Assembly: GCF_008629685.1 (NCBI RefSeq)
Contig: NZ_VWSF01000004.1
Coordinates: 186,001-250,000, forward strand
Direction of reading: 5' to 3'
Length of the DNA: 64,000 nt
From: Adhaeribacter rhizoryzae
GTDB taxonomy: Bacteria > Bacteroidota > Bacteroidia > Cytophagales > Hymenobacteraceae
Shown in pieces: positions 36,010 through 44,439 of the stretch. The first letter of the stretch is position 1, and each line of letters opens with the position of its first letter. A program made the position numbers and the translations under genes. The notes under the pieces were generated by a model. It was not told the origin of the DNA and made no database searches. It saw only the letters and a list, made by a program, of their open reading frames with translations.

Positions 36010-37224
36010 ATGAATATTAAACTAATATTTTCTGGTTTATTTCTGGCAGGTAGTTTCCAACTGGCTGCCCAAACGCCCAATATGCCTACTGAGGTACTGG
36101 TAAACAGAATTGTTAATACTGTTTCGAAGGTTAATGCTGGTGAAACAATAATTTTAAAGGGCGATAAAGATCAGCTTAATTTTCTGGAATCGCTGGGAGA
36201 GCAAATACATAAAAAAGGAGCTTTCCCGGTTATTATGCTGGAGTCCGAAAAGTTAACCAAGGCCGGTACACTAAGCGTACCCGAAGAAGCCTTGGTAGCG
36301 CACCATAAAGCCTTGCATAAACTGGATAATAAAGCCGACCTTACTATTTATATAGCCAATAGTATAGATTACGCGAATATTTATAAACAGGCGCCGGAGG
36401 CGTATGCAGAAAAACGCCGTAATGCAATAAAGGAATACCATAATGGCGCCCCCGAAAACATGGCAACCTTCCGGGAGGTTTACATTGGCTTGCCTAATAA
36501 AAAAATGGCAGAAGCCGAAGGTATTGCCTACAACACTTACGAGAAAATGATAATGGAAGCCATGGCCGTAGATAATGAGGCCATTGCTGCGAAAGGCAAA
36601 CAAATTGCCGCCATTTTACAAGCCGGTAAGAAAGTTAAGGTAACAACGACTAATGGTACCGATTTCACATTTATGCTAGCTGGCCGCCCTACTTCCATTG
36701 ATGATGGTATTATTTCGGAAGCTGATTTAAAAAGTTCGGTAGAGTCTGACCGGATGGTTGCCCTGCCTACGGGTTTATTATTAGTTACTGGTGATGAAAG
36801 TTCGGGTAGCGGAAAAATAGTTGCCGCCCGGGACAGGCAATTTGGCAACCAGGGACCGGTTAAAATTACCAATGCAGTTTACCAATTTCAGGATGGGAAA
36901 CTAGGCTCGGTAAAAGCCACCACCAACCAGGCATTTCTGGAAAAGCGTTTAAAAGAAGCGCAACCGGCTGCTACCCAGTTCGGTGGCCTTGTTATTGGTT
37001 TAAATCCGGCCATGAAGGTGTTGAGCGATGAAAAACAAGATTTCCGGCCATACGAAGCGGAAGGAATGGTGTTTATTCATATTGGCGGCAATGACTGGAT
37101 GGGCGGCAAAAATAAAGTTAAAGAAGGAACTACCATTCCTGTAGAAAAAGCGACTGTTGCCGTAGACGGTAAAATTATTGTTAAAGATGGCAAGCTGGTT
37201 ACTAATTCGGTGGCTAGCAAATAA
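36010..37224 (+). CDS. Secreted M29-like aminopeptidase homologue
   Basis: 404 aa. A signal peptide (LIFSGLFLAGSFQLAAQ) sends it to the periplasm. The body follows the M29 (AmpS/PepS-like thermophilic aminopeptidase) fold: VNAGETIILKGDKDQLNFLESL near 37-58, KVKVTTTNGTDFTFMLAGRP near 210, GIISEADLKSSVESDRMVALPTG, then GLVIGLNPAMKVLSDEKQDF and MVFIHIGGNDWMGGKNKV. The His of HIGGN is retained, but the C-terminal HxD pair of zinc ligands seen in M29 enzymes is not visible; the tail reads VEKATVAVDGKIIVKDG. It may be inactive or use other ligands. Monocistronic. Confidence 0.68.
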   Translation: MNIKLIFSGLFLAGSFQLAAQTPNMPTEVLVNRIVNTVSKVNAGETIILKGDKDQLNFLESLGEQIHKKGAFPVIMLESEKLTKAGTLSVPEEALVAHHKALHKLDNKADLTIYIANSIDYANIYKQAPEAYAEKRRNAIKEYHNGAPENMATFREVYIGLPNKKMAEAEGIAYNTYEKMIMEAMAVDNEAIAAKGKQIAAILQAGKKVKVTTTNGTDFTFMLAGRPTSIDDGIISEADLKSSVESDRMVALPTGLLLVTGDESSGSGKIVAARDRQFGNQGPVKITNAVYQFQDGKLGSVKATTNQAFLEKRLKEAQPAATQFGGLVIGLNPAMKVLSDEKQDFRPYEAEGMVFIHIGGNDWMGGKNKVKEGTTIPVEKATVAVDGKIIVKDGKLVTNSVASK

Positions 37225-37246
37225 TAACAAATAGTAAATAACAGGT

Positions 37247-37350
37247 TGTATAGCAGAACAGCAAATAGCTTTTCTTGTTCTTCATTCCGCAGAATTTCCA
37301 GAATTCCAAAATAATCTTTTGCTTAAGTTGTTAGTACAGGTAATAAACTT
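37247..37350. repeat. Diverged intergenic repeat, copy A
   Basis: Shares two blocks with 45537-45640: TATAGCAGAACAGCAAATAGC resembles CATAGCAGTACAATAAAAAGC, and GAATTCCAAAATAATCTTTT (37301-37320) resembles GAATTCCAAAAGAATCTTCT (45592-45611), followed in both by a GTAATAAAC. Probably an old dispersed element. Confidence 0.45.
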
Positions 37351-37442
37351 CGCCGGTTATTTGCCTGTATTACCTTCCAGGCAGAAGCTTTTTTGTAAAA
37401 ACCGGTGATGCGGGAATAATTCTGTTACCCCATCCAAATTGC

Positions 37443-37892
37443 TTACTTTTTAAATTCTTCGGTACAAATTGCCCGCTCAGCTGATTTTTGGGTGGAGCCT
37501 TCTTTATAATATACATCATCCAAGTCTCTTTGCCAGATCATACGGGTGGGGGTTACGGCAATGAGGGTGTAAGTGGTAGTATTGCCGGGTAAATTTAATA
37601 TTACCTTTTTCGATTCATATTCCTTTACCACGGCGTAAGTGCCCTGCGCAGAAGTACCATCCGGATATTTCACCCGAACCTTCTCCTCTTCAAAATCATA
37701 AATGTTACCGCTTTCGGCAGTAATTTCCTGTTCATGTACCAAATGGCTATCCACGATGTATTGTATCTGAATACGATCACGCTTCCAGGTTCCTTTAAGT
37801 TGATCGCTTTGTGACATAGCAACTTCCTGCTTTTCCGGATAACTTAATCCTAATAAACAGAACAGGAGCGGAATAAAAGTAAGTAGTTTCAT
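37443..37892 (-). CDS. Secreted small beta-barrel protein of unknown function
   Basis: 149 aa. The signal MKLLTFIPLLFCLLGLSYP is followed by an alternating-strand body: GTWKRDRIQIQYIVD, IYDFEEEKVRVKYPDGTSAQGTYAVV, KKVILNLPGNTTTYTLIAV, PTRMIWQRDLDDVYY. This order (GxWxRx..., TYTLxxLTxxxMVWQR) is common in small lipocalin-like exported proteins of Bacteroidota. No known enzyme motif. It stands alone. Confidence 0.62.
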   Translation of the reverse strand: MKLLTFIPLLFCLLGLSYPEKQEVAMSQSDQLKGTWKRDRIQIQYIVDSHLVHEQEITAESGNIYDFEEEKVRVKYPDGTSAQGTYAVVKEYESKKVILNLPGNTTTYTLIAVTPTRMIWQRDLDDVYYKEGSTQKSAERAICTEEFKK

Positions 37893-38229
37893 AACTTAGC
37901 AGCAGCGTAATTCTTTTGTACTAGCATACGAAAAGTTAATATTTTCTGGTAGTAGCGTGGTATTGTAAAGAAATATTCATTTTCGCCGCATTTCGGTATT
38001 AGCGTTCAAAGTAGTTAATTTTTATTCTGTTTTCCGGTATATGGCCCCAATATTTTAAAATTAACAAGCTCTTTCTACTTGCATTTTGTGGGTATAGGAA
38101 ATATATAATATGCAGGAAACAAAGTACTATAACAACGTTTAAACTCTTAATATTAGTTTGAGTAATAATTGTTCAATAATTTTTTCTTCCGAAAAAATAT
38201 GATTTTTAATATTTTGTAAATATTTCTAA
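37893..38229. other. Intergenic region upstream of the Crp/Fnr regulator
   Basis: About 340 AT-rich bases separating divergent genes. I found no GTGA-N6-TCAC palindrome here, so the regulator may not bind its own promoter. No RNA gene seen. Confidence 0.4.
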
Positions 38230-38877
38230 ATGGAGCAGGATACCAAAGCAGTAATTCAGCAAAAGTTCAGGCACTTAGAGGATGCATTAGTTACCGAAAT
38301 AAGCCAGGAAAGTACTATCAGGCAGTTAGCTGAAGGGGAAAACGTGCTGCAAACCGGGCAATTTATTCGCTCTACTATCCTGGTTTCGGATGGGTTGCTA
38401 AAAGTGTACCGCGAAGATGAAGAAGGAAATGAATTTTTAATGTATTACCTGCAACCGGGTGATGCTTGTGCCCTGTCTATTATGTGTACCGTGCGCAACG
38501 ACCAAAGCGGCATTAAAGCGCGGGCAGTAATACCTTCCGAAGTAATATTGGTGCCGGCTCATCTGACCGAGAATTGGTTAAGTAAATATAAAACCTGGAA
38601 CCATTTTGTTATTTCTTCTTACCGCCAGCGTTTCGAAGAATTGCTCCAAACCCTGGATAGTGTTGCCTTTAAAGCTTTGGATGAGCGGCTTTTGTTTTAC
38701 CTGAAGCGCTACCAGCAAGTGCAAGGCCACGAGGTAAAATTATCCCACCAACAAATAGCCGATGAACTCAACAGTTCGCGAGAGGTAATATCGCGGTTGC
38801 TCAAAAAACTGGAACAGCGGGGAGCCCTGCAATTGCATCGGAATTATATTGAAATTATTGACCTCGATAGCAATTAG
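38230..38877 (+). CDS. Crp/Fnr family transcription regulator
   Basis: 215 aa. An N-terminal cyclic-nucleotide-type beta roll (about 30-115; LAEGENVLQTGQFIRSTILVSDGLLKVYR) carries LQPGDACALSIMC, with Cys80 and Cys86 as possible redox residues. The C-terminal helix-turn-helix is LSHQQIADELNSSREVISRLLKKLEQRGAL. Its recognition helix has R184-E185-x-x-x-R189, the same pattern as the R-E-T-V-G-R of E. coli CRP that reads a GTGA half-site. Two promoters just downstream contain GTGA-N6-TCAC sites. There is no four-cysteine iron-sulfur pattern, so a classic FNR cluster is unlikely. It probably controls the sulfur genes that follow; the effector is unknown. Confidence 0.9.
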   Translation: MEQDTKAVIQQKFRHLEDALVTEISQESTIRQLAEGENVLQTGQFIRSTILVSDGLLKVYREDEEGNEFLMYYLQPGDACALSIMCTVRNDQSGIKARAVIPSEVILVPAHLTENWLSKYKTWNHFVISSYRQRFEELLQTLDSVAFKALDERLLFYLKRYQQVQGHEVKLSHQQIADELNSSREVISRLLKKLEQRGALQLHRNYIEIIDLDSN

Positions 38878-38942
38878 CCTTAAAATGTAATATTGGATTA
38901 AGTTTAGTTCTTACCAATTATTATTTCTATGCCTAAAATTCG

Positions 38943-38990
38943 TTCCGTGACTTAAGTCACGGAATGCCCTTTTTTGACCCAGTACCTTTG
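38943..38990 (+). promoter_or_regulatory. Predicted Crp-type operator and promoter of the TauE gene
   Basis: A perfect 22-bp palindrome, TTCCGTGACTTAAGTCACGGAA (shown as its halves: TTCCGTGACTT and AAGTCACGGAA, 38943-38964), contains GTGA-N6-TCAC. A TAnnTTTG -7 box, TACCTTTG, lies at 38983-38990, 29.5 bp from the palindrome centre, with no clear -33 box. This fits a class II activator site near -41. It could instead be a REP-like hairpin. See the matching arrangement at 39834-39877. Confidence 0.6.
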
Positions 38991-39008
38991 TGCCATAATA
39001 ATTTAGTT

Positions 39009-39809
39009 ATGGAAATACTGGGGTATCTGGCATCGGCATTAATTGGAATTTCTTTAGGGTTAATTGGCGGTGGAGGTTCTATCCTTACCGTTCCCGTAAT
39101 GGTATACTTATTTGGTATTCCGCCTTTACTGGCTACTTCCTACTCCCTTTTTATTGTGGGTAGCACCAGCCTGATTGGTTCTATTAATAATTACCGCAAA
39201 GGTTTAATTAACCTGAAAGCTGCCCTGTACTTTGGATCCGCTTCTATCTTTACGGTATTGGTAACGCGCAAATTTCTGGTACCGCTTATTCCAGAACAAA
39301 TTGTTTCCATAGGTGAATTTACCATTACCGCGTCGTTCTTAACCATGGTATTATTTGGGGTACTCATGCTAATAGCCGCGGTGAGTATGATTAAAAATCC
39401 AAAGACCGCCGCACCCGAAAGAGAATGTACCGATTGTATCCGCTTTTTTAAACTTTTAGGGTATGGACTATCTATTGGCTTGGTTACAGGTTTATTGGGT
39501 GCCGGCGGGGGCTTTTTACTAATACCCGCTTTGGTATTGCTAGTTAAACTGCCCATGAAGAAAGCCATCGGTACTTCCCTGCTTATTATTACCTTCAACT
39601 CCTTAATTGGTTTTGCCGGCGATATCGGGCATTTTCATATAGCATGGTCTTTCTTAATTACCATTACCTTAATTGCCATTGCTGGAATTTACTTGGGCGG
39701 CTTACTAAGCAAGAAGCTTTCGGGTGAGAAGTTAAAAAAGGGCTTTGGCTGGTTTTTGCTGTTGATGGGTATTTATATTGTTATCAAAGAGCTTTTACCA
39801 ATTTTTTAG
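39009..39809 (+). CDS. TauE/SafE family sulfite/organosulfonate exporter
   Basis: 266 aa from the ATG at 39009 (MEILGYLASAL); an upstream in-frame ATG at 38964 would overlap the predicted operator and promoter. Eight membrane helices. GISLGLIGGGGSILTVPVMVYLFG near the start and SIGLVTGLLGAGGGFLLIPALVLL in the middle are the duplicated TauE signature (GxxxGxxGxGGGxxxxP). FNSLIGFAGDIGHFHI and GGLLSKKLSGEKLKKGF complete it. The family exports sulfite, sulfonates or other anions. It is the first structural gene after the regulator and probably removes sulfite or thiosulfate products of the MBL-rhodanese enzyme next door. Confidence 0.9.
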   Translation: MEILGYLASALIGISLGLIGGGGSILTVPVMVYLFGIPPLLATSYSLFIVGSTSLIGSINNYRKGLINLKAALYFGSASIFTVLVTRKFLVPLIPEQIVSIGEFTITASFLTMVLFGVLMLIAAVSMIKNPKTAAPERECTDCIRFFKLLGYGLSIGLVTGLLGAGGGFLLIPALVLLVKLPMKKAIGTSLLIITFNSLIGFAGDIGHFHIAWSFLITITLIAIAGIYLGGLLSKKLSGEKLKKGFGWFLLLMGIYIVIKELLPIF

Positions 39810-39832
39810 AATTTAAAGTTATTTCGGGCTTA

Positions 39833-39877
39833 TGTGATAAACATCACTGAACCAGGCTGAGGTGTAAGCTAAATTTG
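39833..39877 (+). promoter_or_regulatory. Predicted Crp-type operator and promoter of the MBL-rhodanese gene
   Basis: GTGA-TAAACA-TCAC occupies 39834-39847 and is followed by a TAAATTTG -7 box (TAnnTTTG) at 39870-39877. The palindrome centre (39840.5) is 29.5 bp from the start of the box, exactly as at the TauE promoter. The start codon is 57 bases further on. Confidence 0.6.
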
Positions 39878-39933
39878 TACAAAAATTAATAAGCTACTAA
39901 AAATATTAATATTTGTTTTTTAAAAATAGATTC

Positions 39934-41276
39934 ATGAAAATACAACAATTTGAAGATAAAGGGTTAGCCCAATACGGGTATGCCGTTCTGAGTGAAACCA
40001 CCCGCGAAGTAGTTTTAATAGACCCGGCCCGAAATCCTCAGGTTTACTATAACTTCGCTGAAAAGCATAATGCTAAAATTGTAGGGGTAATAGAAACGCA
40101 TCCGCACGCCGATTTTGTGAGTTCGCACCTGGAAATACACCGGAAAACAGGAGCCACTATTTATGCGCACAGCCTGGTTGGTGCAGATTACCCGCACCAG
40201 GCTTTCGACGAGGGTGCAGAGCTGCAGTTTGGTGAGGTGAAGTTGAAGTCAGTGCATACCCCCGGCCATTCGCCGGATGGCATTAGCATTGTGCTGGAAC
40301 ACGAAGGCAAAGACGTAGCCGTGTTTACCGGCGATACACTTTTTATTGGGGATGTAGGTCGGCCAGACCTCCGCGAAAGTGCGGGCAGCATTACCGCCAA
40401 AAGAGAAGAACTGGCTCGCCAGCTATTTTACAGCACCCGCGAAAAGTTGATGAAACTGGCCGATGAGGTGCTCGTATACCCGGCCCACGGTGCCGGCACG
40501 CTTTGCGGGAAAGGCCTGAGCGAAGCTAGCAGCAGCACCATTGGCACAGAGAAAAAGACCAACTATGCTTTGCAGCCAATGCGTGAAGAAACATTTGTGC
40601 AGCTCCTGACCGAAGACCAACCCTTTGTACCCAAATATTTCGGGTACGATGTGGGCCTTAACAAACAAGGTGCCCCCGCCTACCATGAAACCCTGCAAGG
40701 AATAAAAAGGCTGGCTAAAAATGTTGAGTTGAAGAACGAGAATATACTAATAATAGATGGGCGTCCGCAGGATCAATTCAAGAAAGGCCATATAAAAGGT
40801 GCGATTAACATTCAGCTCGGAAATAAGTTTGAGACCTGGCTGGGCAGCATTGTAGGCCCGGAAGAGCAATATTATTTAGTAGCCGAATCAGAGGCCGCTT
40901 TAAACGAGTTGCTGGAAAAAGCTGCTAAAATTGGCTACGAGCTAAAAGTAGTAGCGGCCTTTGTTTATGATCAGCCTAACGGCGAAATAAGTCAAGTCTT
41001 TAACCAGGAAACTTTCCAGGCCAACCAAGATGCTTATACGGTGGTTGATATCCGCAACAGTAGTGAAACAAAGGCTGGTAAATTTTTGACCAGGCTATTA
41101 CCATTCCCCTCCCCGAATTAAGGGAACGTGCTCACGAAATTGCGACCAGTAAACCGGTGGTGGTGCATTGCGCTGGGGGCTACCGCTCGGCGGCTGGCAG
41201 CAGTATTCTGGCAAGCTTGTTGCCGGTGGAGGTACTCGATATGAGCGAAGCAGTAATGGAGTTAAAGCAAAAATAA
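39934..41276 (+). pseudogene. MBL-fold persulfide dioxygenase-like protein with rhodanese domains, frameshifted
   Basis: From the ATG at 39934 (MKIQQFEDKG). Residues 1-230 are a metallo-beta-lactamase fold with the persulfide dioxygenase/glyoxalase II pattern: THPHADFVSSH (H56, H58, D60), HTPGHSPDGIS, FTGDTLFIGDVGRPDL, VYPAHGAG. A first rhodanese domain (about 265-350) has no catalytic Cys. A second starts at about 365 (YTVVDIRNSSETKAGK), but the frame breaks at a T5 tract (41083-41087) and stops at 41121. With one added base it continues as FFDQAITIPLPELRERA, VVHCAGGYRSAAGSS (with the catalytic Cys) to a TAA at 41274-41276. The product as written loses the active rhodanese. Such proteins oxidise persulfides to sulfite. 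Real mutation or sequencing error in the homopolymer cannot be told apart here. Confidence 0.85.
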
Positions 41277-41382
41277 ATTAATGGTAAAGGCCTTTATAAA
41301 TGGTCTTTGCTCGTTACATCATCTGGTTAATAATTTTTGACCTTATATTAAGGTTAGCATATATCACTTTTAAAAAATAAAA

Positions 41383-41940
41383 ATGTTGGAATTGCTTAAA
41401 CAGCCTTGGCCCTGGTATACTTCGGGAATAGCCATTGCTTTTATTATGGTATTACTCTTGTTCTACGGCAAATCTTTTGGGGTATCGGCCAATTTGAAAA
41501 CCATGTGCACTATTGCTGGGGCAGGTAAAAAAGTTAAATTTTTTGATTTCGACTGGCGTACACAAAAATGGAATTTATTATTTCTTTTCGGCTCCGTGCT
41601 GGGCGGAATTATTGCTTCTACCGTGCTGAAGAGCGAGGAACCGTTGCGGTTATCTGCGGCTACTATCACCGACCTGCAATCATTAGGTATTGTTTTTGAT
41701 GGCCAGCTCAATCCTAGCGGTTTATTTGGTCTTGAATTTATTACCTCTTCAAAAGGATTTTTAATTCTGCTACTGGGCGGCATCTTGGTAGGTTTTGGGG
41801 CTCGTTACGCCGGTGGTTGTACTTCCGGGCACGCCATCAGCGGTTTATCTAATTTGCAAATACCTTCTTTGGTAGCCGTAGTTGGCTTTTTTGTGGGCGG
41901 CTTAATCATGACCCATTTATTATTACCATTAATTTTCTAA
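41383..41940 (+). CDS. YeeE/YedE thiosulfate transporter, N-terminal half
   Basis: 185 aa with about five membrane helices. The GGCTSGHAISGLSNL stretch near residues 144-158 holds the Cys and Gly pattern used for thiosulfate relay in YeeE; GARYAGGCTSGH is the signature. In Bacteroidota the YeeE fold is often split over two genes, and the next gene, three bases downstream, supplies the other half. It should import thiosulfate, or export related sulfur anions, in step with the MBL-rhodanese and TauE proteins. No signal for its own promoter is obvious in the 106 bases upstream. Confidence 0.9.
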   Translation: MLELLKQPWPWYTSGIAIAFIMVLLLFYGKSFGVSANLKTMCTIAGAGKKVKFFDFDWRTQKWNLLFLFGSVLGGIIASTVLKSEEPLRLSAATITDLQSLGIVFDGQLNPSGLFGLEFITSSKGFLILLLGGILVGFGARYAGGCTSGHAISGLSNLQIPSLVAVVGFFVGGLIMTHLLLPLIF

Positions 41941-41943
41941 GGC

Positions 41944-42357
41944 ATGAAAGGCTTAAAATATATTACTGCTGGTATTTTGTTTGGGATAATAATGGCTAAA
42001 TCCGAGGCTATTTCGTGGTACCGCATTCAGGAAATGTTTCGCTTTCAGTCGTTCCACATGTATGGTATTATTGGTACGGCCGTAGTATTGGGGGTTATAG
42101 CCGTTTACCTGATTAAAAAATACCAGCTAAGAGATACGCAAGGCAACGTAATTGCCTTCCAGGATAAAAATAAGACTTGGCTCCGGTATATTATTGGTGG
42201 TACTATTTTCGGTTTGGGCTGGGCTTTAACCGGCGCTTGCCCGGGACCGATGTTTGTAAATATTGGCTATGGGTACTTTGCTATGTTTATCGTTATTTTT
42301 GGCTCTTTACTCGGGACTTATTTTTATGGTTTTATTAAAGATAAACTGCCGCATTAA
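41944..42357 (+). CDS. YeeE/YedE thiosulfate transporter, C-terminal half (DUF6691)
   Basis: 137 aa, four membrane helices. It carries IGGTIFGLGWALTGACPGPMFVNIGYG, with the conserved Cys in TGACPGP, the second thiosulfate-contacting motif of YeeE. Three bases separate it from the first half, so the two are co-translated and probably assemble into one transporter. Length equals that of the usual DUF6691 partner. No further gene of the operon follows within 290 bases. Confidence 0.9.
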   Translation: MKGLKYITAGILFGIIMAKSEAISWYRIQEMFRFQSFHMYGIIGTAVVLGVIAVYLIKKYQLRDTQGNVIAFQDKNKTWLRYIIGGTIFGLGWALTGACPGPMFVNIGYGYFAMFIVIFGSLLGTYFYGFIKDKLPH

Positions 42358-42654
42358 ATTTATTTGTAACCAGCCATAAGTTTAGAACCAGTTTGGCGTT
42401 TCGTATTGGAATTTAGATTAGTTTGCCAGCGGCAAAATCAGCTTTCATTTTTGCAGTTTTTAGGTCCAAATTACCTTGGGTTAACATTTACTCAGATTAG
42501 GCAATAATATTTATCGGATTGGCTATTAAGGCGGCGAACGCATGATTTAGAAACACGCTGAACAAATTGCCCGGAACGCTAAACAGGTTATTTCATTAAC
42601 CCAAAAATGGGTATTATTTTTATTTGCTAACTTTAAAATTTACTTTTGTAACCC

Positions 42655-43098
42655 ATGCAGAATCAATATTCATTTAAAAACAGCTATAAAAGCCGGCCTT
42701 TCCGGGCAGCGGCGTTGCTGTTTTTAACTTTGTGTTTATTGATTTCCTGCCCAATAAAACGGGAGCTCAAAGCTATTTTTTCGCTGCCTGTTCCGGCCGG
42801 CAGCCACTCCGCTGCAACGCAGTTTCCGAGGCAAATTACCGGTAATGTTTCCGCTGCTAACTTTGAATTGGCTTGTACCAAAATGGTGCATTCCATCCTG
42901 GATAAGGTAGAAACCAGCTCCTTTTTTCGAAATTTTGATTTTAAGAATCCGGCCCTTTTTTTAATAATATCCCTGGCTGGTCTTTACCTGTTACTCCTGG
43001 CTGCCAAGGGTAATAAAATCTTGCTGCCTACTTTTTCCGGCGGCATTCTGGCCGCTAAAATTCCGCTGTTTCTGCGGTACCGCCAACTGGTAATCTGA
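42655..43098 (+). CDS. Small membrane protein of unknown function
   Basis: 147 aa. An N-terminal hydrophobic stretch (AAALLFLTLCLLISC) could be a signal anchor or lipobox. A second helix (NPALFLIISLAGLYLLLLAA) near residues 96-115 suggests a C-terminal anchor, followed by a basic tail (KIPLFLRYRQLV). The part between them, including LACTKMVHSILDKVETSSFFRNFDF, is not recognised. The two-cysteine pattern and its position between the thiosulfate and TlpA genes hint at a sulfur or redox link, but that is only context. Confidence 0.5.
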   Translation: MQNQYSFKNSYKSRPFRAAALLFLTLCLLISCPIKRELKAIFSLPVPAGSHSAATQFPRQITGNVSAANFELACTKMVHSILDKVETSSFFRNFDFKNPALFLIISLAGLYLLLLAAKGNKILLPTFSGGILAAKIPLFLRYRQLVI

Positions 43099-43453
43099 TT
43101 TTTTTTTCTGCTCTTATTTTAGCCCGGTGCCTGCTGGCCCGTGGCTTAACCTGTTTCTGTTTGCCTAGTCGGCAAGATCAGCGGCGCTTTTCTAATATTT
43201 TAATTTAAAAGCAAGCATTGGTTAATAATACCTTTATCAGAATTATTCCTGCTGGTAAAAACACGAAGAATGCCGGAACTATGCTTATTTCAGAATAATC
43301 GTGGAGGTAGTTACAATAGCACTTTTAACAGATAAGAGACTTAAGTTAAAAACATTCTTATAACATAAGTTAAATTTGAATTACAGATAAATAAGGTTCG
43401 CTGGTGCTTTTCAAACGGCTTGGTAACTCTATTTTGTTAAATAAAAACGGAAG
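43099..43453. other. Intergenic region upstream of the TlpA-rhodanese gene
   Basis: About 355 bases. A TAnnTTTG box (TAAATTTG) sits at 43371-43378, and a weak palindrome GAGA-CTTAAG-TTAA (43336-43349) lies 28.5 bp from it. It resembles the two stronger Crp-type sites but matches only 11 of 14 positions. No gene seen. Confidence 0.4.
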
Positions 43454-44419
43454 ATGAATAATATAATAAATTGGTTTAAGAAATTACCGGGTTGGGTATT
43501 TGCCCTGCTGATTTTTGGAATATTGTACCTGACCGGACTTCATACCGAAGTAATTGGTCAGGTTCAAAGAATAATATTGGCTACAGGTATCATAAAGCCC
43601 GATGTAGAAGAAGTAAACAAAAACACTTCCCCAGCCGCCAATGCCGCGCCCACGCGGGTTGCTGATTATAACTTTAATTTGCGGACCCTTACCGGGGAGC
43701 AGACTTCACTGGAATCGCTGAGAGGGAAAGTAATATTTATGAATTTCTGGGCAACCTGGTGTCCGCCTTGTATTGCCGAAATGCCCAATATTCAAAGTTT
43801 GTACGAGAAAGTTAATTCAGATAAAATAGCTTTTGTAATGGTATCCTTGGATCAAGATCCGGCCAAAGCGCAGAAATTTATTCAGAAAAGAAACTTTACT
43901 TTCCCGGTTTATACCCCTAACGGTCCGCTGCCGGCCGCCTACGAAGCGCAGGTTATCCCAACTACCTTTATTATTTCGCCCGAGGGGCAAATTGTGGCCC
44001 GCAAAGACGGTATGGCAGATTATGACAATCAGGAATTCCGGGAATTCTTATTAAAAATGACGCAGCCGGGTATAAGCTTATCGAATACAAAGGTCGCTGA
44101 GCCAAAATTATTAAATAGTCAGGAAGCTAAAAAGCTGCTAATTAAACAGCCCAAAACTATTATCCTGGATGTTCGCACTGGTCAGGAATTTGCGGGTGGG
44201 CATTTAAATAATGCCTTAAACTTTGATTATAATAATCCGGATTTTGTAAACCAACTTTCCACGCTTGATAAAACCAAGCCTTACCTGGTTTATTGCGCGG
44301 TGGGTGGCCGCAGCAGCAAGGCGGCTAAACAGATGCAGGAAATGGGGTTTCAGTTGGTGTATAATGTTACCGATGGTTTTCCGGGGTTAAAAAAAGCAGG
44401 ACTACCGTTTAGCCTGTAA
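43454..44419 (+). CDS. TlpA-like thioredoxin fused to a rhodanese domain
   Basis: 321 aa. A single N-terminal membrane helix (about 12-30) anchors the protein, with the rest outside the cytoplasm. Residues 70-205 are a TlpA/ResA-type thioredoxin fold with FWATWCPPCIAEMPNI (C103, C106). Residues about 215-321 are a rhodanese domain with IILDVRTGQEFAGGH and VYCAVGGRSSKA (active Cys281). The fusion suggests transfer of sulfur or electrons between the two domains in the periplasm, for instance persulfide made by rhodanese reduced by TlpA. It is downstream of the thiosulfate transporter region and upstream of the fatty-acid-hydroxylase-like gene (20 bases), so part of the sulfur cluster. Confidence 0.9.
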   Translation: MNNIINWFKKLPGWVFALLIFGILYLTGLHTEVIGQVQRIILATGIIKPDVEEVNKNTSPAANAAPTRVADYNFNLRTLTGEQTSLESLRGKVIFMNFWATWCPPCIAEMPNIQSLYEKVNSDKIAFVMVSLDQDPAKAQKFIQKRNFTFPVYTPNGPLPAAYEAQVIPTTFIISPEGQIVARKDGMADYDNQEFREFLLKMTQPGISLSNTKVAEPKLLNSQEAKKLLIKQPKTIILDVRTGQEFAGGHLNNALNFDYNNPDFVNQLSTLDKTKPYLVYCAVGGRSSKAAKQMQEMGFQLVYNVTDGFPGLKKAGLPFSL

Positions 44420-44439
44420 AATTTAGCGAGCACTTTATT

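Noticed and set aside
41341..41380. Third Crp-type site before the first YeeE half
   Set aside because: GTTAGCATATATCAC has a seven-base spacer and one mismatched half, and no TAnnTTTG box lies at the right distance.
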